From positions 4,960,001 to 5,024,000 of the forward strand of contig NZ_CP108053.1 in assembly GCF_036173105.1 (NCBI RefSeq): a stretch of 64,000 nt of DNA, read 5' to 3'. Of the stretch, positions 59,869-64,000 are shown piece after piece. The position numbers and the translations under genes are program-made. Source of the DNA: Streptomyces sp. NBC_00287. GTDB lineage: Bacteria; Actinomycetota; Actinomycetes; Streptomycetales; Streptomycetaceae. The notes below the pieces were generated by a model that saw only the letters and a program-made list of their open reading frames with translations, did no database searches and had not been told where the DNA came from. The first letter of the stretch is position 1, and each line of letters begins with the position of its first letter.

Positions 59869-62043
59869 ATGTTTGAGAGATTCGGGCGTCTGCTCCACCG
59901 CAGGCGAAAGCCCCTGCTGATACTGACCGTGCTGTTCGTCGTCCTGTCCGGGGCCTACGGTGCCGGAGTCTTCGGCTCCCTGACACCGCTCGGCTTCCAG
60001 GACCCTGGCTCGGACAGCGTGCGCGCGGGCCACATCGCCGAGAAGGCGTTCCCGCAGCGGACACCCGACGCGGTGATCGTCTACCGCGACAAGGACCGCA
60101 CCGTCGACGACCCGTCCTTCCAGCAGGCGGTCGTCCAGCAGCTGGAGTCCCTGCCGAAGTCGGAGGTGACCGGCTACCTGGACTTCTGGACGACCAAGAT
60201 GCCGGCGCAGGTCAGTCACGACCGGCACGCCACCTACGTCGCCCTGAACCTCCACGGCAGCAGCGAGAAGGCCAAGGAGGACGCGTACGAGGCGGTCAAG
60301 GACAAGATCCCGGCACCCGGCCTTCAGACGCTGCAAGGCGGAACGGTGCCCACCGGCCACCAGGCCAGTGAGAAGATCGAACACGACCTGAGAACCGCGG
60401 AAATCATCTCGGCCCCCGTCCTCTTCCTGCTCCTGCTGGTCGTGTTCGGCGGTCTGACCGCGGCCTTCCTTCCGCTGCTCGTCGGCGTGCTCTCCATCCT
60501 CGGATCGATGGCCGTCCTGCGGACCATCGCCAACATCACCGACGTGTCCGTGTTCTCCATGAGCCTGGTCACCATCCTGGGTCTCGCCGTCGCCATCGAC
60601 TACGGCCTGCTGATCGTGAGCCGCTACCGCGAGGAACTGGAGGCCGGCTACTCCGGCGAAGAGGCGATCGGGCGCACCCTCGCCACGGCCGGGCGCACCG
60701 TGATGGTCTCCGGCACCACGGTCGCGGCGGCGCTGGCCGGCCTGACCCTCTTCCCGTCGACATTCCTGAAGTCGATGTCGTACGGCGGCGTGGCAGCGGT
60801 CCTGCTGGCAGTGCTCTTCTCACTGGTCGCGCTGCCAGCCCTGCTCGCCGTCATGGGACCGAAGGTCAACGCCTTCCCGCTGCGCCGCAAGAAGGCAGGG
60901 CGGTCGGCGGCGGGCGAGGGTGCCTGGTACCGGTTCGGGCACGGCCTGATGCGGCGGCGATGGCTCGTGGTGGTGGGCGCGGTGGGCCTGCTGCTGACAC
61001 TCGCCCTGCCGTTCTCCAAGATCGAGTTCGGATCCATCAACGCGCAGCAGCTGCCGAGCACTTCCGAAGGCCGCCAGGTCTTCAACGCCATGGAGCACGA
61101 CTTCGACGGCGACGCGGTGAAGTCCATCGACTCGCTGCTCGTGCTGAAGTCCGACGGGACCTCGAAGGAGCAGGGCGCGGCGCTGAAGGCGTACGCCGAG
61201 CGGCTCGGCGCCACCAAGGGCGCCACGAGCGCCAGGATCTCCGGAGTCGAGGGCACCACGGCCCGGGTGTCGGTCACCTACGACGGCAATCCCGTCTCGA
61301 CCCACGCGCGCGACCTGGTGAACCGGCTCAAGGACGTCCCCGAACCGCCGGGCGCCCGGGCGTACTTCGGCGGCGAGTCGGCGGTCTACGACGACACCCT
61401 GGACGCACTGGGCGAGACCCTGCCGTGGATGCTGCTCTACATCGCGGTGATGACGTACCTCCTGCTGTTCCTCGCGTTCGGCTCGGTGCTGCTGCCGCTG
61501 AAGGCCATCGCGATGAACATGCTGTCGCTGACCGCGACCTTCGGCGTCCTGGTCTGGATCTTCCAGGACGGCCATCTGCACAACCTGCTCGGCTTCGACC
61601 CGACCGGCAACATCGAGCCCAACATGCCGATCATGCTGTTCGCGCTGATCTTCGGACTCTCCATGGACTACGAGGTGTTCCTGGTGTCCCGGATGCGGGA
61701 GCAGTACGACAAGCAGGGCGACAGCACGGAGGCCGTGGCGACCGGGCTGCAGTCCATCGGCCGCCTGGTCGTGAGCGCGGCGCTGCTGATGTGCGTGCCG
61801 CTCGCGGCGATCGGGATGAGCGATGTGCTGACCATCAAGCTTTTCGGCGTCGGCATGGTGTTCGCGGTCCTGACGGACGTGCTGGTGGTGCGCATCCTGC
61901 TGGGAACGGCCGTCATGAGACTGCTGGGCAGGGCGGCTTGGTGGGCTCCGGCCCCGCTGGCCCGCTTCTACGACCGGTTCGGTATCAAGGAGACCGACAT
62001 GCCGACGGAGACCGACGAGCGGGTCCCCGTCACCGCCGGCTGA
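59869..62043 (+). CDS. MMPL family transporter
   Basis: 724 residues with the same twelve-helix RND plan as the transporter at 29720. Proton-relay motifs GLAVAIDYGLLIVSRYREE and GLSMDYEVFLVSRMREQY are intact. ATG 59869 follows CCAGGAGAATCC. Frames continuing upstream belong to a dehalogenase remnant, so the longer start is rejected. Probably an exporter repressed by the divergent TetR protein; the substrate is unknown. Confidence 0.92.
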   Translation: MFERFGRLLHRRRKPLLILTVLFVVLSGAYGAGVFGSLTPLGFQDPGSDSVRAGHIAEKAFPQRTPDAVIVYRDKDRTVDDPSFQQAVVQQLESLPKSEVTGYLDFWTTKMPAQVSHDRHATYVALNLHGSSEKAKEDAYEAVKDKIPAPGLQTLQGGTVPTGHQASEKIEHDLRTAEIISAPVLFLLLLVVFGGLTAAFLPLLVGVLSILGSMAVLRTIANITDVSVFSMSLVTILGLAVAIDYGLLIVSRYREELEAGYSGEEAIGRTLATAGRTVMVSGTTVAAALAGLTLFPSTFLKSMSYGGVAAVLLAVLFSLVALPALLAVMGPKVNAFPLRRKKAGRSAAGEGAWYRFGHGLMRRRWLVVVGAVGLLLTLALPFSKIEFGSINAQQLPSTSEGRQVFNAMEHDFDGDAVKSIDSLLVLKSDGTSKEQGAALKAYAERLGATKGATSARISGVEGTTARVSVTYDGNPVSTHARDLVNRLKDVPEPPGARAYFGGESAVYDDTLDALGETLPWMLLYIAVMTYLLLFLAFGSVLLPLKAIAMNMLSLTATFGVLVWIFQDGHLHNLLGFDPTGNIEPNMPIMLFALIFGLSMDYEVFLVSRMREQYDKQGDSTEAVATGLQSIGRLVVSAALLMCVPLAAIGMSDVLTIKLFGVGMVFAVLTDVLVVRILLGTAVMRLLGRAAWWAPAPLARFYDRFGIKETDMPTETDERVPVTAG

Positions 62044-62090
62044 ACCCTACGAGCGGGGTGCCTGTCACCGGTCGGCACCCCGCCGGGGAC

Positions 62091-62792
62091 TCACTCCGCC
62101 GGCTGCTCCCCCCGCCCGCACGGACGGCGATGGTGGCGACGGTGGTTCGCGTCCTCCTGGGCCAGGCGCCGCAGCAGCCTGACGACCGGCTCGAACAGCA
62201 CACTGAGGACCACCGCCCTCTCGGCGAGGGCGATCTGGTCCTCGATCCCTTCGAACTGCGCGAAATCCAGGTCAGCGGTGGAGGTGGCGAGCCGTGCGTA
62301 GGGGATGAGGTCGTCGGCCGTGTAGTCCGTGCCGAGGCGACTCAGCGCCGCGAGACTTCCGGCGAGTGCCGGGCGATGCGGTGACGCGTCGGAGATCTGC
62401 CAGCCCATGTTCTCGATGAGAGCCTCGACCCTCGCGGCGGCTCCGCCGGATGCTGCCTCGTCGGCGGCACCCGCGCGGTCCTCGCGGTCCTCGCCTTCCT
62501 TCCCGCTCGTCTCCGCGGAAGGAACGGGCAGGGCGTGGTGGACGACCGCCAGGGTCTCGAACGCGTCCAGCGGACGCTCGACGGCTTCGAGCACTTCCCG
62601 GGTGCGGGCGACGGACAGCCCGCCGAGCTGGATGAGGGAACGGATCAGACGGAGCCGCTGGATGTGCTCCTCGTCGTACTCGACCGTGGTCGGGTTCAGC
62701 GCGCGTCCCTCGGGGAGCAGGCCCTCCCGGCGGTAGTACTTGATGGTCGCCATCGGCACCCCGGACCGTCGGCTGAGCTCTGAAATCCTCAT
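62091..62792 (-). CDS. MerR family transcriptional regulator
   Basis: 233 residues. The winged HTH (MRISELSRRSGVPMATIKYY with GLLPEG) leads into a dimerisation helix and an extended acidic C-terminal sensor region (TSGKEGEDREDR) with helices. ATG 62792 is chosen for GAGGGAG just upstream; TTG 62810 and GTG 62804 are in frame. Three half-sites CGATAGTG/CACTATCG lie upstream and may be its operator. Confidence 0.85.
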   Translation of the reverse strand: MRISELSRRSGVPMATIKYYRREGLLPEGRALNPTTVEYDEEHIQRLRLIRSLIQLGGLSVARTREVLEAVERPLDAFETLAVVHHALPVPSAETSGKEGEDREDRAGAADEAASGGAAARVEALIENMGWQISDASPHRPALAGSLAALSRLGTDYTADDLIPYARLATSTADLDFAQFEGIEDQIALAERAVVLSVLFEPVVRLLRRLAQEDANHRRHHRRPCGRGEQPAE

Positions 62793-62854
62793 GCGCTCCC
62801 TCACGCTCAACTGTCCCTCCAGTATCGCGTTACCGGGGGTTGCCCCGACGGGAT

Positions 62855-62894
62855 CGATAGTGCCACTATCGGGTACTCGGTAGTAACACTATCG
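62855..62894. promoter_or_regulatory. Operator-like CACTATCG half-sites upstream of the MerR gene
   Basis: A perfect 17-bp palindrome CGATAGTG-C-CACTATCG (62855-62871) is followed by a third half-site CACTATCG (62887-62894). The region from 62895 to 63060 has no gene; a short IERFFGVPASF frame near 62894 resembles an HTH regulator segment but is too short to support. Confidence 0.6.
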
Positions 62895-63060
62895 AGCGCT
62901 TCTTCGGTGTGCCCGCTTCCTTCGTGCGCGTGGACTACATGAGCCCGCGGAAGTTGCCTGCATCGCCACGGCCGCACCCAGCCGTAGTTCTTCCCCCGCC
63001 CCGGGCCAGTCAGTTCTGGGTCCGGTCGTCTCGTACGCCTCGACAACGGAGAACCACACC

Positions 63061-63675
63061 ATGTCCCAGCGAATCGGCAAGACCCACTGGAAGCGTTTCG
63101 CCATCGGTGCGGTGCCGACGGTGGTCGCCACGGCGGCTGTCGCCGTCTCCATGGCCCAGGGCGCCCTGGCCGCTTCGTTCAGCATCTCCGGTTCCGACTT
63201 CCAGGTCTCGGCCGGCAAGTTGAGCGGCACCGGATTCGGCAACTACGCCACGGTGGACGTCGCCAAGAACGGCAAGCACGTGCCCGTCTCCGTCTCGTCC
63301 ATCAAGAACGCGACGGTCACCGACATGTGCCAGTCCGTCCCGGTGGACATCCCCGTGCTCGGGACCTACACGATGACGCTCAAGGCCGGCGGGTCGGGTA
63401 CGCCGGTCAAGGCCAAGGACCTGTACATCGACATGACCGACCTCAAGGCCAAGAAGGGCACCTTCACCAACGTCGACATCGGCGTCGCCACCGGTTCCAT
63501 GACCAAAGGCCAGGTCAACCCGAAGGACAAGGTCGATCCCAACGGCTACGCCCAGCAGGCGGACAAGGTCGAGATCATCGATGCCCACCAGACGGTCTGG
63601 GCCACCTCTGCCGGGACGTTCGAACTGTCGGGCCTGCACATGAACATCGCCGCCGGCCGCCACAACTGCTTCTGA
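63061..63675 (+). CDS. DUF6230 family secreted protein
   Basis: 204 residues. A signal peptide (RFAIGAVPTVVATAAVAVS) is followed by a beta-rich mature domain with FSISGSDFQVSAGKLSGTGF, a Cys in TDMCQSV and a final NCF. DUF6230 proteins are streptomycete surface/exported proteins of unknown function and occur as a pair with DUF6114 membrane proteins, exactly as here. The ATG follows GGAGAACCACACC. Likely exported or membrane-associated. Confidence 0.88.
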   Translation: MSQRIGKTHWKRFAIGAVPTVVATAAVAVSMAQGALAASFSISGSDFQVSAGKLSGTGFGNYATVDVAKNGKHVPVSVSSIKNATVTDMCQSVPVDIPVLGTYTMTLKAGGSGTPVKAKDLYIDMTDLKAKKGTFTNVDIGVATGSMTKGQVNPKDKVDPNGYAQQADKVEIIDAHQTVWATSAGTFELSGLHMNIAAGRHNCF

Positions 63676-63721
63676 TCACGTCCCGACCTCCCCCGCCCGC
63701 TGACGATTTGGGAACCTCGAC

Positions 63722-64000
63722 ATGACGAGTGCCGGCGCACCCGCGCACCCCCACAGTGACAGCGGCTTCGCCCGCGCTCGCCGGGACTTTCGGGACTGGC
63801 GGCGCACCCGCCCCTTCTGGGCGGGGCTGCTGGTACTCCTGGCAGCCGCGCCGATCATCTACTTCCCGTACTTCAACCTCTCCCTGGGCGCCCTGTCCGT
63901 GGCGATGTCCACCACCGCGGGGGCGGGGTCCCTGGTCATCGGCCTGACGTTGATCGTCCTTGGCGGACTTCTGTGGTTCCAGCCGGTCATCAGGTTCTTC
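63722..64000 (+). CDS. DUF6114 family membrane protein (3' truncated by window)
   Basis: The frame is open from ATG 63722 to the last base, 93 codons. After a cytoplasmic N-terminus (FARARRDFRDWRRTRPFW) come three membrane helices: LLVLLAAAPIIYF, a short loop FPYFNLSLGA, AMSTTAGAGSLVIGLTLIVL and a start of the next. This matches DUF6114, the partner of DUF6230. It begins 46 bp after that gene's stop. The rest of the gene lies beyond the window. Confidence 0.85.
   Translation, partial: MTSAGAPAHPHSDSGFARARRDFRDWRRTRPFWAGLLVLLAAAPIIYFPYFNLSLGALSVAMSTTAGAGSLVIGLTLIVLGGLLWFQPVIRFF

Noticed and set aside
62880..62945. IERFFGVPASF frame as an XRE regulator remnant
   Set aside because: Only about a dozen residues resemble the family; too short to support.

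Overview
The window is GC-rich chromosomal DNA with strong GC bias at third codon positions, GTG and TTG starts, GTGA/ATGA gene overlaps and several probable leaderless transcripts. Family content (a SCO5918-type protein beside a DEAD-box helicase and cold shock protein, DUF6230/DUF6114, DUF6479, GAF-ANTAR, PucR, an LAETG sortase substrate) points to Streptomyces or a very close relative. No rRNA, tRNA, CRISPR array or insertion sequence was seen.

Layout. 1-12.6 kb: FUSC exporter, endonuclease/phosphatase-fold protein, small membrane and secreted proteins, a SpoIIE-type phosphatase, a secreted beta-propeller/Ig protein, an M20 amidohydrolase and an XRE-TPR regulator. 12.7-15.8 kb: a COG0701 permease/TIGR03943 pair followed by exact 88-bp tandem copies that look like duplications of the gene's own 3' end, then a GAF-ANTAR regulator. 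15.8-19.2 kb: a lipoprotein, then a small ORF with three threonine codons and a strong terminator in front of a short threonyl-tRNA synthetase, then a nucleoside hydrolase. 19.2-29.4 kb: sortase substrate, GH13 alpha-glucosidase, secreted proteins, an M24 peptidase, a collapsed NB-ARC/LuxR regulator, a CGNR regulator divergent from an MBL hydrolase, and a secreted lipase.

29.7-39.5 kb: an MMPL transporter with a two-component system, then a cassette formed by a 1443-residue CHAT-protease-like protein divergent from a zinc-ribbon protein and a membrane protein. This cassette is the best candidate for an under-described system. 39.6-43 kb: DJ-1-like protein with a LysR regulator and palindromes, then an ABC-F ATPase with a structured leader. 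43.5-49 kb: RICIN-GH74 xyloglucanase, VapBC, PucR and MerR regulators. 49.6-52.3 kb: a conserved cold-shock cluster.

52.9-63 kb is accessory in character. Three promoters carry the same palindrome, AAACCGATCGGTTT or a close variant. They control an SDR/NmrA pair, a Fe-S protein/YhgE-like exporter pair and TetR genes, one of which is frameshifted. Next come a WHG-type TetR divergent from an MMPL exporter, a MerR regulator and the DUF6230/DUF6114 pair, which runs off the window. Gene remnants (response regulator, amidohydrolase tail, TetR, dehalogenase tail, LuxR) show that this part of the chromosome has been turning over genes.
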